The position numbers and the translations under genes are program-made. From Pseudomonadota bacterium (lineage in GTDB: Bacteria; Pseudomonadota; Alphaproteobacteria; Sphingomonadales; Sphingomonadaceae), in NCBI GenBank assembly GCA_030271565.1, contig JARXKR010000135.1:1-5996 (forward strand): DNA of 5,996 nucleotides. Reading direction: 5' to 3'. How positions within the stretch are numbered: the stretch's first letter is position 1; each line of letters starts with the position of its first letter. The notes beneath the pieces are model-generated. The model was not told the origin of the DNA and ran no database searches. It saw nothing but the letters and a program-made list of their open reading frames with translations. This document shows, piece by piece, positions 1-5,889 of the stretch.

Positions 1-55
1 CCTAGGCAGATTGCCGAATCGAGACTATAAAGCACTTGGGATTTGGATTGCATCG

Positions 56-721
56 ATGACCGACTTTGGCGTGCCATCATTGCTCGATCTGCTGGAACCG
101 GCTGAAGTTGAACTACTTCAGTCGTTAGGAACCTGTAAAAGCTTTAAGGATGGTGAGACTGTTCACCAGCGCGGTGACAGTGATCGTCATTTTCAAGTTA
201 TCATACGCGGCTCGATCAAAGTGATGCGTTTGGGCTACGATGGTCAGGAAGTCGTCGTCGGCGCGGTAAATGCGGGCCAAAATTACGGCGATCCTATCGA
301 TGCGCGGCGCGGGCCGAGGTTGCTTCGAGCAGTTGCACGCGGAGACACCGAGGTTCTGCAGTTTTCGGACAGCTCCTACCAGCAAGTTCTGGCCATTCCG
401 GCGATTGTCCGCGCACTTTATCATATCGCCATGTTCCGTCTGAACCGGGCGATCGAAACGATCAGCGACGAGCGGACAATGCCGGTCGAAGTGCGGGTCG
501 CCAAGCTGCTCCAGTCGATGCGTATCTCTCGTGGAGGCTCGCCAAGAATCGAATGTGTTCAGGACGAGCTCGCCGGTTTGGCCGGTGTCACCACCGTCAC
601 GATTGCCAAATCACTCAGCACGTTGCGCAGCGCCGGTCTGATTGAAACGGGCTACCGCAACGTCACCATCTGCGATGTGACCGCGCTCGATGACTGGATC
701 TCGGACCGAAGCAGCGATTGA
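56..721 (+). CDS. Crp/Fnr-family transcriptional regulator
   Basis: Predicted cytoplasmic DNA-binding regulator of 221 aa, a usual length for the Crp/Fnr family. Seen: an N-terminal cyclic-nucleotide-binding-type beta-barrel (about residues 10-115, with the glycine-spaced strand pattern around FQVIIRGSIKVMRLGYDGQE), a long dimerisation helix (about 116-155), and a C-terminal winged helix-turn-helix (about 165-205, QDELAGLAGVTTVTIAKSL, then LRSAGLIE). The canonical cAMP contact motif of E. coli CRP (GE near RSA) is not evident, and the three cysteines are too scattered for an FNR-type Fe-S cluster, so the effector is unknown. I chose ATG 56 because the domain begins shortly after it. A TTG at 11 would add 15 residues, and the frame stays open to the window edge, so the start is uncertain. 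Its stop lies 9 bp from the stop of the convergent DUF4139 gene. The target genes cannot be told from the sequence. Confidence 0.87.
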   Translation: MTDFGVPSLLDLLEPAEVELLQSLGTCKSFKDGETVHQRGDSDRHFQVIIRGSIKVMRLGYDGQEVVVGAVNAGQNYGDPIDARRGPRLLRAVARGDTEVLQFSDSSYQQVLAIPAIVRALYHIAMFRLNRAIETISDERTMPVEVRVAKLLQSMRISRGGSPRIECVQDELAGLAGVTTVTIAKSLSTLRSAGLIETGYRNVTICDVTALDDWISDRSSD

Positions 722-730
722 GCAAATCCC

Positions 731-2320
731 CTAAGGCGTAGCCACGCTGAAGCGCACGATTACCTTATCGCCTGCAGGAACCTTCAGCACGAACAGTGGC
801 TGGCCGTCGCGCTGTTCGTGCGGATGATCTGCGCTGGCGAGTTTCTGGCCACCCCCCAAGGGAACCTTAAGCTCGAGCACGAGATCGCCGCTGCCGGCAT
901 TGCTGATGGTGACTTCGGCATCCTGCGATTTGGCATCACGCCGCAAGGTCCGGCGCTGGATGGTGAGGTCACTGGCTTCGCCGAGCGGCAATTCGATCTT
1001 CTCGTCCTCGGCGGTGTCAGCCAGGGTCGGCTCACCGACCAGCATGGTCCGGCCGAACTGGTCCTGCTCGAACAGGATCGATCCGGCCGGGAGTGGCAGC
1101 CCGAGTTGATGGGCCTTGTCGTTATGGGTGCGGACCATGCGCATCCCATGCAGTTGCTCGTCAGCGCCGTAGGACTGGGCGTTGACCGCTGCGGCATAAT
1201 AGAACTCGACTGGCACCCCCTGCTGTTCGATCAGCCGGGTCTGCTTCATCTGCATTGCAGCCACGGTGGTGCGCTGGGGGACCGTGTAAAGCTTGAGGTC
1301 ACCAAGCTGCTCTGGGGGCGGGGGAGGGGCCGAAGCGTAAGCGGCATCCATCGCCATTACAGGGGAGGGGGGTGGAGCAAGAGAGCCACGGCGCTGCGCG
1401 GTGACCATGATTTCGCTCGCCTTGTCGTAACCCTCAAATTGCTCGCCCATGTACGGCGTCACCAGACTATAGGGTCGATCAGGCCTGAGCGGAACGTCGC
1501 TGGTCCTCTGCATCGGCCAACACCGCGCGATGACTTGCGGTTGGTTGTTGACGAAGCGCTGGACATATTCGCGATGGAGACCGCCGGCGACAATCTGGGT
1601 GCGCGCGTTGGCGAGCGAGACCGAATTGCCATTGGCCAGCGTGATCCAGCCGCCGATATTGGCGGTCTTGCCATCGGGATTGAGGTGCGCGGTATAGTTC
1701 GCACTCCAATCGAAACCCTCTGCAATATAGGTCAGGGTGATCGTTGCGGTGATCGGTTTGGATGAGCGGGTCAGCACCGAAAGGGTCGGGCGGGCGGACA
1801 GGCCCTCGGCGTCGAGGCCGTAGCTGAACGTCTCGGGCTGCCCCGAACAGCGCAGCGCCTCGTTTCCGGCAGCAGTGCGGAACACCACCCCTTGGTCGCT
1901 CGCCGAAACGATTTCGCCCGCGACAAGTTCGGCCTTGCCGGTGACCTTGTTGGTGCGCTTGAGCGTGATCTTTTTGCCGCGCGCGGCGCGCATCAACGCA
2001 CTGGGCGAGAGCAGTGCGGCGTCGCGGTTCTTCTCGATGATCCCGCTCGGCAGGCCGCTGACAATCGCGCTTTCCGGGATGATCCCGTCAACCACCCCGA
2101 CGAACCGCAGGCGGCTTTTTCCGGCCGGTATCACCACCTGGCGCGTCTCGGTAATCACCGCGAACCCGCCGAGCGAATCGAGCTGCAGCGAGCCGCCATT
2201 GCGCCCGGGATCGCGGTATATTGTGACCCCAATGTCGCTTGGTTCGGTCGCGGCCACATCACCGGCACAAGCCGGCAACGCGGGACCTAAAGCCAGCAGC
2301 AAGGCGCAGAGCCAGCGCAA
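731..2320 (-). CDS. Exported DUF4139 domain protein with proline-rich/TonB-box-like insert
   Basis: A 529-aa protein of unknown biochemical function, second gene of a tandem DUF4139 pair. Seen: a signal peptide (residues 1-19, hydrophobic run ending ACA-G; LPAC at 15-18 is a poor lipobox because of the proline). An N-terminal region of about 25-165 includes LLSPSALM and ITLKRTNKVTG, and a beta-rich DUF4139 body of about 175-529 includes GGWITLANG, VPQRTTVAAMQMKQ and a closing VPAGDKVIVRF. Residues 290-338 form an insert containing EIMVTAQRR (303-311), then a Pro-rich stretch ending in PPPPP (332-336). Two cysteines (158, 267) in the mature part could pair in the periplasm. The start is TTG at 2320. 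It is supported by GAGGAG about 7 nt upstream and by a signal peptide that begins right there; no upstream ATG fits, because the preceding gene stops at 2332. Location is probably periplasmic or envelope. The fold family is firm; the role is unknown. Confidence 0.9.
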   Translation of the reverse strand: MRWLCALLLALGPALPACAGDVAATEPSDIGVTIYRDPGRNGGSLQLDSLGGFAVITETRQVVIPAGKSRLRFVGVVDGIIPESAIVSGLPSGIIEKNRDAALLSPSALMRAARGKKITLKRTNKVTGKAELVAGEIVSASDQGVVFRTAAGNEALRCSGQPETFSYGLDAEGLSARPTLSVLTRSSKPITATITLTYIAEGFDWSANYTAHLNPDGKTANIGGWITLANGNSVSLANARTQIVAGGLHREYVQRFVNNQPQVIARCWPMQRTSDVPLRPDRPYSLVTPYMGEQFEGYDKASEIMVTAQRRGSLAPPPSPVMAMDAAYASAPPPPPEQLGDLKLYTVPQRTTVAAMQMKQTRLIEQQGVPVEFYYAAAVNAQSYGADEQLHGMRMVRTHNDKAHQLGLPLPAGSILFEQDQFGRTMLVGEPTLADTAEDEKIELPLGEASDLTIQRRTLRRDAKSQDAEVTISNAGSGDLVLELKVPLGGGQKLASADHPHEQRDGQPLFVLKVPAGDKVIVRFSVATP

Positions 2321-2337
2321 GGCCGTGCTCCTCAGTA
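2321..2337 (-). promoter_or_regulatory. Shine-Dalgarno overlapping the upstream stop codon
   Basis: Reading the minus strand, the upstream gene ends in TGA (2334-2332). The last bases of that stop begin the purine-rich string GAGGAG, followed about 7 nt later by the TTG at 2320. This arrangement decides in favour of the TTG start and suggests translational coupling of the two DUF4139 genes. Confidence 0.65.
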
Positions 2338-3705
2338 CTTCGAATCGAAGGTGGCGGTGACCACGGTTTTGCCGTTGGCTGGAACGCTAACATTCCAGGC
2401 CACGCTGTCGGCATCGCGGCGTTCGCTCTTGATGCTTTCCTCGGCAACCTTGGTGTCGCCCCATAGTCCGCCCTGGATGATCTGCACCGTCACCGGCTTG
2501 GGCAGGGCGTTGGTCACCGTGTAGCTCATCTGGGTCTTCCAGCGGCGGTCGTTGACCTTGGTCCGGGCCTCGACCACCGGCTTGACCTTGACGTCGAACG
2601 CATCGCCGGTGCTGATCGCCAGCTTCGAGCCCATCGGCGTGTGGCCGATCGCGTGTTCGCCGATGAACTGGGCCTGCCCGCGCGCATCCTTGAGGTAGAA
2701 CCGGACCACTCCGGCGGGGAGCTGATCGCCGAGACCGCCCTGGGCCGAGTTGCTGAAGCTGTACATCGTCGCGGCGCTGATCGGGGTGTCCGAGGTTTGC
2801 AGCCAGCCAAGCCGCAACAGGTAGCCGTGCTGCGCCGGGGCACCGTGGACATCGAGGAAGCTGACCTGCTTGGTCTGCATGTTGGCGATGGTGGTGCGTT
2901 CGGCCAGCGGGTAGAGGTAATAATCGCCCAGCCGCGCGCGGCTGCCGCTCTCGGTCCCGGCTTCGACCATGGTGTCATCATCGCTCTGATAGTTGCCGCG
3001 TTGATAACCCTGGTTCAACATCCGCGGGCTGCCGGCGACCAGCACAGTACGGGCGTTGTCGTAGGTCGTGCCCGAATTGTTGGTCAGCGTGATCCAGCCC
3101 TGGACATCGATCGTGCCTTTGCCTTCATCGTAGAGTGCGACATAATCCGCCCGCCAGCCGAGGCCGGGGGTCAGATAGCGCAGTGCGGCTTCGCGAGTTC
3201 CAGCTTTGCCCTGAACTGTCACGGACAAGGTCGGGTCGGCGCGCATATTGGGGGGGATATGATCGAAGATCACCCGCACCGGCAGGCCATCGTCGCGCAG
3301 CACTTCGATCCGGTTGCCGATTTGCAGGACCACCCCGCCATTGGCCGCGAGCACTACCGCCTGTTCGCGCGTTTCGGCGCCGGTGGCCGGGTTGGTTCTG
3401 ACCAGGGTGATGGTTTGCCCGACCGCGTTCTCCATGATCTTGGACGGGCTGAGCAGATCATAATCGAAGTTCTGTTCGACGATGCCCATGTCGCTTGCAA
3501 CCAGGCTGGCGGTCTCGGGGCGGATCTGCGCAGAGACGTTCTTGAACTCGATCCGCTGCTGCGCGCCGGTAAAGGTCACATTGCGGACATCCTGCACCAG
3601 TGCCTGATTGTCAGCGTAGATCGTGATGTCGATCCCGGTCTCGGCCGAAGCGGCGGTTGACAGCGCGATCAGCGAAACGGCAACGAACAGCGGCAAACGC
3701 GGCAT
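2332..3705 (-). CDS. Exported DUF4139 domain protein (upstream paralog)
   Basis: A 457-aa exported protein, paralog of the gene just downstream. Seen: a classical signal peptide MPRLPLFVAVSLIALSTAAS with probable cleavage after ASA (residue 21). An N-terminal region of about 24-145 contains LLSPSKIM and ITLVRTNPATG. A DUF4139 body of about 155-457 contains GWITLTNNSG, ERTTIANMQTKQV, LPAGVVRFY and a final VPANGKTVVTATF. These blocks occur in the same order as in the neighbour, but the roughly 50-residue Pro-rich insert is replaced by a short acidic/serine linker (about 242-257). No cysteine is present in the whole protein. The start is ATG 3705, because the signal peptide begins there and a strong GAGGGGGGA Shine-Dalgarno precedes it; an in-frame extension to 3783 would bury the signal peptide. 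The stop lies 11 bp before the next start, so the pair is very likely co-transcribed. DUF4139 proteins are common in Gram-negative bacteria without an assigned reaction; an envelope role is inference. Confidence 0.92.
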   Translation of the reverse strand: MPRLPLFVAVSLIALSTAASAETGIDITIYADNQALVQDVRNVTFTGAQQRIEFKNVSAQIRPETASLVASDMGIVEQNFDYDLLSPSKIMENAVGQTITLVRTNPATGAETREQAVVLAANGGVVLQIGNRIEVLRDDGLPVRVIFDHIPPNMRADPTLSVTVQGKAGTREAALRYLTPGLGWRADYVALYDEGKGTIDVQGWITLTNNSGTTYDNARTVLVAGSPRMLNQGYQRGNYQSDDDTMVEAGTESGSRARLGDYYLYPLAERTTIANMQTKQVSFLDVHGAPAQHGYLLRLGWLQTSDTPISAATMYSFSNSAQGGLGDQLPAGVVRFYLKDARGQAQFIGEHAIGHTPMGSKLAISTGDAFDVKVKPVVEARTKVNDRRWKTQMSYTVTNALPKPVTVQIIQGGLWGDTKVAEESIKSERRDADSVAWNVSVPANGKTVVTATFDSKY

Positions 3706-3811
3706 GGTGATGATCCCCCCTCGATTTCGTGATACAATGTAACGTCGAATTCTGTCCGTGCAATGAACGAAATCGACTGGCAAGAAATGTTGCTCCGGTT
3801 AGGATGAAGAG
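3706..3811. promoter_or_regulatory. Divergent intergenic region between DUF4139 pair and ABM gene
   Basis: This 106-bp gap separates two divergently read genes and must hold both promoters. It is less GC-rich than the flanking genes. Besides the minus-strand hexamers at 3736-3763, TACAAT (3733-3738) on the plus strand could serve as a -10 for the ABM gene, but I find no convincing -35 at the right distance. An AGGA Shine-Dalgarno at 3801-3804 sits 7 nt before the ABM ATG. Confidence 0.5.
3736..3763 (-). promoter_or_regulatory. Candidate sigma-70-type promoter for the DUF4139 pair
   Basis: On the minus strand TTGCAC (3763-3758) and TACATT (3741-3736) are separated by 16 bp, a reasonable -35/-10 pair. 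They would place the transcription start about 25 nt before the ATG at 3705. It lies in the only intergenic space upstream of the pair. The hexamer match is moderate and chance occurrence is possible. Confidence 0.35.
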
Positions 3812-4108
3812 ATGATCATCATCACCGGCAGCGCCACCATCCGCCCCGAACATTTCGACGAAGCTCTGAAACTGGGCGTCGAACATTCCGCCCGCTCGCG
3901 CGCCGAACCGGGGTGCATCGCGCACAATTGCCATGTCGACGCGGAAGCGCCGCATCGGATCGTGTTTGTTGAGGGATGGGCCGACATGGCGGCGGTCAAG
4001 GCGCACTTCGCGGTGCCGGAGTCGGGTGAATTCGTACGCCTATTCGGTGGCTGGGCTGAAGCCGCACCGGTGATGAAGATCTTCAACGCAGACGAAATCG
4101 TCCGCTAG
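3812..4108 (+). CDS. Antibiotic biosynthesis monooxygenase (ABM) family protein
   Basis: A 98-aa single-domain protein, the normal size for the ABM dimeric alpha-beta barrel family (putative quinol monooxygenase, YgiN-like). Seen: first strand MIIITGSATIRPE, helix ALKLGVEHSARSRAEPGC, then the family-typical AEPGCIAHNCHVDAE, strand RIVFVEGWADMAAVKAHF, and a C-terminal strand VMKIFNADEI. The EPGC / RIVFVEGW / HF pattern is characteristic. Members act as small cytoplasmic cofactor-free oxygenases or as quinone/aromatic-binding proteins; which substrate applies here cannot be told. The start ATG 3812 is supported by AGGA 7 nt upstream and by the family's usual N-terminus. The gene is divergent from the DUF4139 pair. 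It overlaps the convergent downstream gene by 4 bp, both using TAG within CTAG (4105-4108). No operon partner lies on its strand. Confidence 0.9.
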   Translation: MIIITGSATIRPEHFDEALKLGVEHSARSRAEPGCIAHNCHVDAEAPHRIVFVEGWADMAAVKAHFAVPESGEFVRLFGGWAEAAPVMKIFNADEIVR

Positions 4109-4803
4109 GCTTCGTTCCACGACAAGGTATCTGTCCGCGCGACCTGGACCGGATGACCGATCGTGGCCGGGACTGTCGCCGGCCAGCGGGCCGAGACCAG
4201 CCGGTCCTTGGCCACCCAGGCGAGCGAGACGCTGTTCGATTGGTTGCCGCCAAGGATGCGGTATGCGCCGCTGTCCTCACCGGCGTAATAGCCGACATGG
4301 CCAAGGCCGCTTTGCCGGGACACGCGCCAGAACACCATCACCGCGCCCGGGGCAGGATCGGTCTTGACCCCGAACCGCTCCCACGAGCGCGCGCCAAGCA
4401 CGTTGGTCGGCAGCGGTTCACTGCTGAGGGTTGAGCCGATGCAATGGCCGACGAACAAGCCGCACCACGGGATGTCGTCCCCGCCATAGGGAATGCCCTG
4501 ATCGTGGGCCCAGTCGAGAATGACCGGATTGTTGCCTTGCTGCGGCGCTTCGCGGGTACCGATCAGCCGGCGTGCTTCCTGGAACCAGACCAGCGCGGGG
4601 TTGTCGAACCCGCTGTCGGCAACGGGAGCTGTCGCAAACAGGCTCGCCAGGGTCATCGGCCCGACCACACCATCGACCTGAAGCCCGTGATCCGCCTGAT
4701 ACTGTTTGACCGCAGCTTCGGTCTGCCGCCCCCAAACCCCGTCGAGCGGGCCGGTCCGGTAACCGAGGCTGGCCAGCTTGGCCTGAATGTCCTTAAGCCG
4801 CAT
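4105..4803 (-). CDS. Peptidoglycan-binding, TIGR02594-type Cys/His (CHAP/NlpC-like) protein
   Basis: A 232-aa protein probably binding and possibly cleaving peptidoglycan. Seen: a PG_binding_1 repeat (about residues 3-57: LKDIQAKLASLGY, GPLDGVWGRQTEAAVKQYQ, GLQVDGVVGPMTLASLF), then a TIGR02594/CHAP-like domain (about 68-210). The likely catalytic Cys is C114 in DIPWCGLFV and the likely His is H169 in GLGHVGYYAGE; GGNQSN (185-190) may supply the polar third residue. There is no signal peptide or membrane helix, as is common for phage-endolysin-like relatives, so export is unexplained. I chose ATG 4803 because a GGGGG Shine-Dalgarno lies 8 nt upstream; ATG 4809 (two residues longer) and TTG 4863 (20 residues longer, adding no signal peptide) are alternatives. 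It follows the DUF4349 gene on the same strand after 115 bp and meets the ABM gene tail to tail. Hydrolase activity is inferred from the residues only. Confidence 0.88.
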   Translation of the reverse strand: MRLKDIQAKLASLGYRTGPLDGVWGRQTEAAVKQYQADHGLQVDGVVGPMTLASLFATAPVADSGFDNPALVWFQEARRLIGTREAPQQGNNPVILDWAHDQGIPYGGDDIPWCGLFVGHCIGSTLSSEPLPTNVLGARSWERFGVKTDPAPGAVMVFWRVSRQSGLGHVGYYAGEDSGAYRILGGNQSNSVSLAWVAKDRLVSARWPATVPATIGHPVQVARTDTLSWNEA

Positions 4804-4872
4804 CGTCATCGCCCCCGCTTGCCGGAAAGGCGCGAGGCTATGTCTGGCGATTGGGGCGAGCAAGTTCGGCGG

Positions 4873-4909
4873 CGGTCCGGGCCGATTGGATAGACAAAGG
4901 CCTGGACCG
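4873..4909 (-). terminator. Stem-loop downstream of DUF4349 gene, possible terminator
   Basis: CGGTCCGGGCC (4873-4883) and GGCCTGGACCG (4899-4909) form an 11-bp stem around a 15-nt loop, starting 9 bp past the DUF4349 stop. On the transcribed minus strand one central pair becomes a C-A mismatch, and no T-run follows, so it is not a canonical rho-independent terminator. It could also be an RNA-stabilising 3' hairpin or a regulator of the next gene. Confidence 0.35.
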
Positions 4910-4918
4910 GTTCAACGA

Positions 4919-5803
4919 CTACGGGTTTTCGGTCGGAATGGTCTTTGGTTTGCCCCGCACAAAGCGCAGTAGCGCTTGTCCCGGACGCGCGCGCCACAGC
5001 GCGATCAACAATGCGCCGAGCAAGGCCCATGGTAGCGCGACACCGATCGCCATAAGCACGAACCAAATCATCGTTGCAAAGCTTGACCACGCCGAGTGAA
5101 CTGCATCGCCGGCGGGATTTCCGCCGAGCGAGAAGCCGATGTCGCCGGTATAGTGGAAGCTCATCGGGGTTGAGGCGAGTTGGGCTTCGGCGCCGACTTT
5201 GCTGATTTTGGCCGATGCAATCTGGTCGCGCAGCTGGGCGGCCTGGGCTTCCAGTTCGCTGCGGGCCTGATCGCCCAATCCGCCAGCCTTAAGTTTGGCC
5301 TCGATTTCGTTGAGTTGCGTCGCGGCATCTGCTGCAGCGTGTTTGGCGCTGTCTATCGTAGTGCTGACGTCGTCACCGCTGATCTGCGCGTTGACGAGTT
5401 TGCCGGAAGCTTTTTCGACTGCGGCGATACCTTCCTTGCCGAAGCTGCGGGCGAGTTCCGGTGCGAGTTTGAAATCGAGTTCGGCCGTAATCCGTTCATC
5501 GTCGAGAAGAGTGTAGCGCATGCCGGTAATGCGGCACTGGCTCGGGCCTAGCTTTTCACAGGCGGCAGCATGGCTTTCTTGCACGGCTGCGATCGCTTTA
5601 TCGGGAACCACGAAACTGTAACGATAGGTAAAGGCAACGCCCGGCGCTGCAGCCAGGCTGATGTCCGGAGCACTGCGGGAAACGGCGTTCGGTGCCGACG
5701 CACCACTCCGTTCACTTGAAGCCGAAGATTCGTCGGCCTTCTTGCCGCAACCAGAAAGTGAGATCAGCGTGACGATTGAAGTAGAGATGAGCAGATGGCG
5801 CAT
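4919..5803 (-). CDS. DUF4349 domain lipoprotein with coiled coil and C-terminal membrane helix
   Basis: A 294-aa envelope protein of unknown function. Seen: a lipoprotein signal with lipobox LSGC (Cys19). A Ser/Ala-rich linker (20-50) follows, then a DUF4349 domain (about 57-220) that includes FTYRYSFVVPDKAIAAVQ, MRYTLLDDERITAELDFKL and an Ala/Glu/Gln-rich helical coiled coil (about 148-205). Next come a beta segment MSFHYTGDIGF and a transmembrane helix (about 245-271, MIWFVLMAIGVALPWALLGA), with a basic tail WRARP...LRFVRGKPK fitting the cytoplasm by the positive-inside rule. C82 and C90 could form a disulfide. The lipid anchor and the helix would tether both ends to the inner membrane, leaving the coiled coil as a periplasmic loop. 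I chose ATG 5803 because it starts the signal peptide, with GGGGG upstream; TTG 5821 is less likely. The architecture matches known DUF4349 proteins, some named putative lipoproteins. Confidence 0.9.
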   Translation of the reverse strand: MRHLLISTSIVTLISLSGCGKKADESSASSERSGASAPNAVSRSAPDISLAAAPGVAFTYRYSFVVPDKAIAAVQESHAAACEKLGPSQCRITGMRYTLLDDERITAELDFKLAPELARSFGKEGIAAVEKASGKLVNAQISGDDVSTTIDSAKHAAADAATQLNEIEAKLKAGGLGDQARSELEAQAAQLRDQIASAKISKVGAEAQLASTPMSFHYTGDIGFSLGGNPAGDAVHSAWSSFATMIWFVLMAIGVALPWALLGALLIALWRARPGQALLRFVRGKPKTIPTENP

Positions 5804-5843
5804 CGTGGTAACCCCCGGCAACGGCTCAGGCAGCGAGCCAGGA

Positions 5844-5875
5844 GTTATATCTACTTAATCAGTAGAGTTATGCAA
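5844..5875 (-). promoter_or_regulatory. Candidate promoter with overlapping dyad upstream of DUF4349 gene
   Basis: On the minus strand TTGCAT (5875-5870) is followed after 16 bp by TAGATA (5853-5848), or after 20 bp by TATAAC (5849-5844). The stretch is clearly AT-rich compared with the surroundings. It contains the inverted repeat TCTACT/AGTAGA (5850-5866, 5-nt loop), which would sit between and over the promoter elements, as an operator would. No regulator can be named. Confidence 0.35.
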
Positions 5876-5889
5876 CAGCCTTTGACGTG

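Noticed and set aside
818..1765. 315-aa plus-strand open frame opposite the downstream DUF4139 gene
   Set aside because: Same reasoning: no domain, no ribosome site, and low-complexity GR/GD-rich antisense composition.
2263..2269. Lipobox-like LPAC in the downstream DUF4139 signal peptide
   Set aside because: Proline at -2 is unfavourable for lipoprotein processing and an A-C-A/G signal peptidase I site fits better; kept only as a remark in the gene entry.
2641..3660. Long 339-aa plus-strand open frame opposite the upstream DUF4139 gene
   Set aside because: It is an antisense shadow in GC-rich DNA: the opposite strand has a signal peptide, conserved DUF4139 blocks and a good ribosome site, and the plus translation shows no recognisable domain.
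3706..3826. 9-bp inverted match GGTGATGAT (3706-3714) / ATCATCACC (3818-3826) flanking the divergent intergenic region
   Set aside because: It falls at the two gene starts and consists of simple ATC/GAT repeats, part of it coding; likely chance.
3611..4006. 131-aa minus-strand open frame crossing the divergent promoter region
   Set aside because: It overlaps two well-supported genes and the translation shows no domain.
4444..4893. 149-aa plus-strand open frame opposite the PG-binding gene
   Set aside because: The minus strand encodes a clear PG_binding_1 plus TIGR02594-type protein; the plus frame lacks any family signature.
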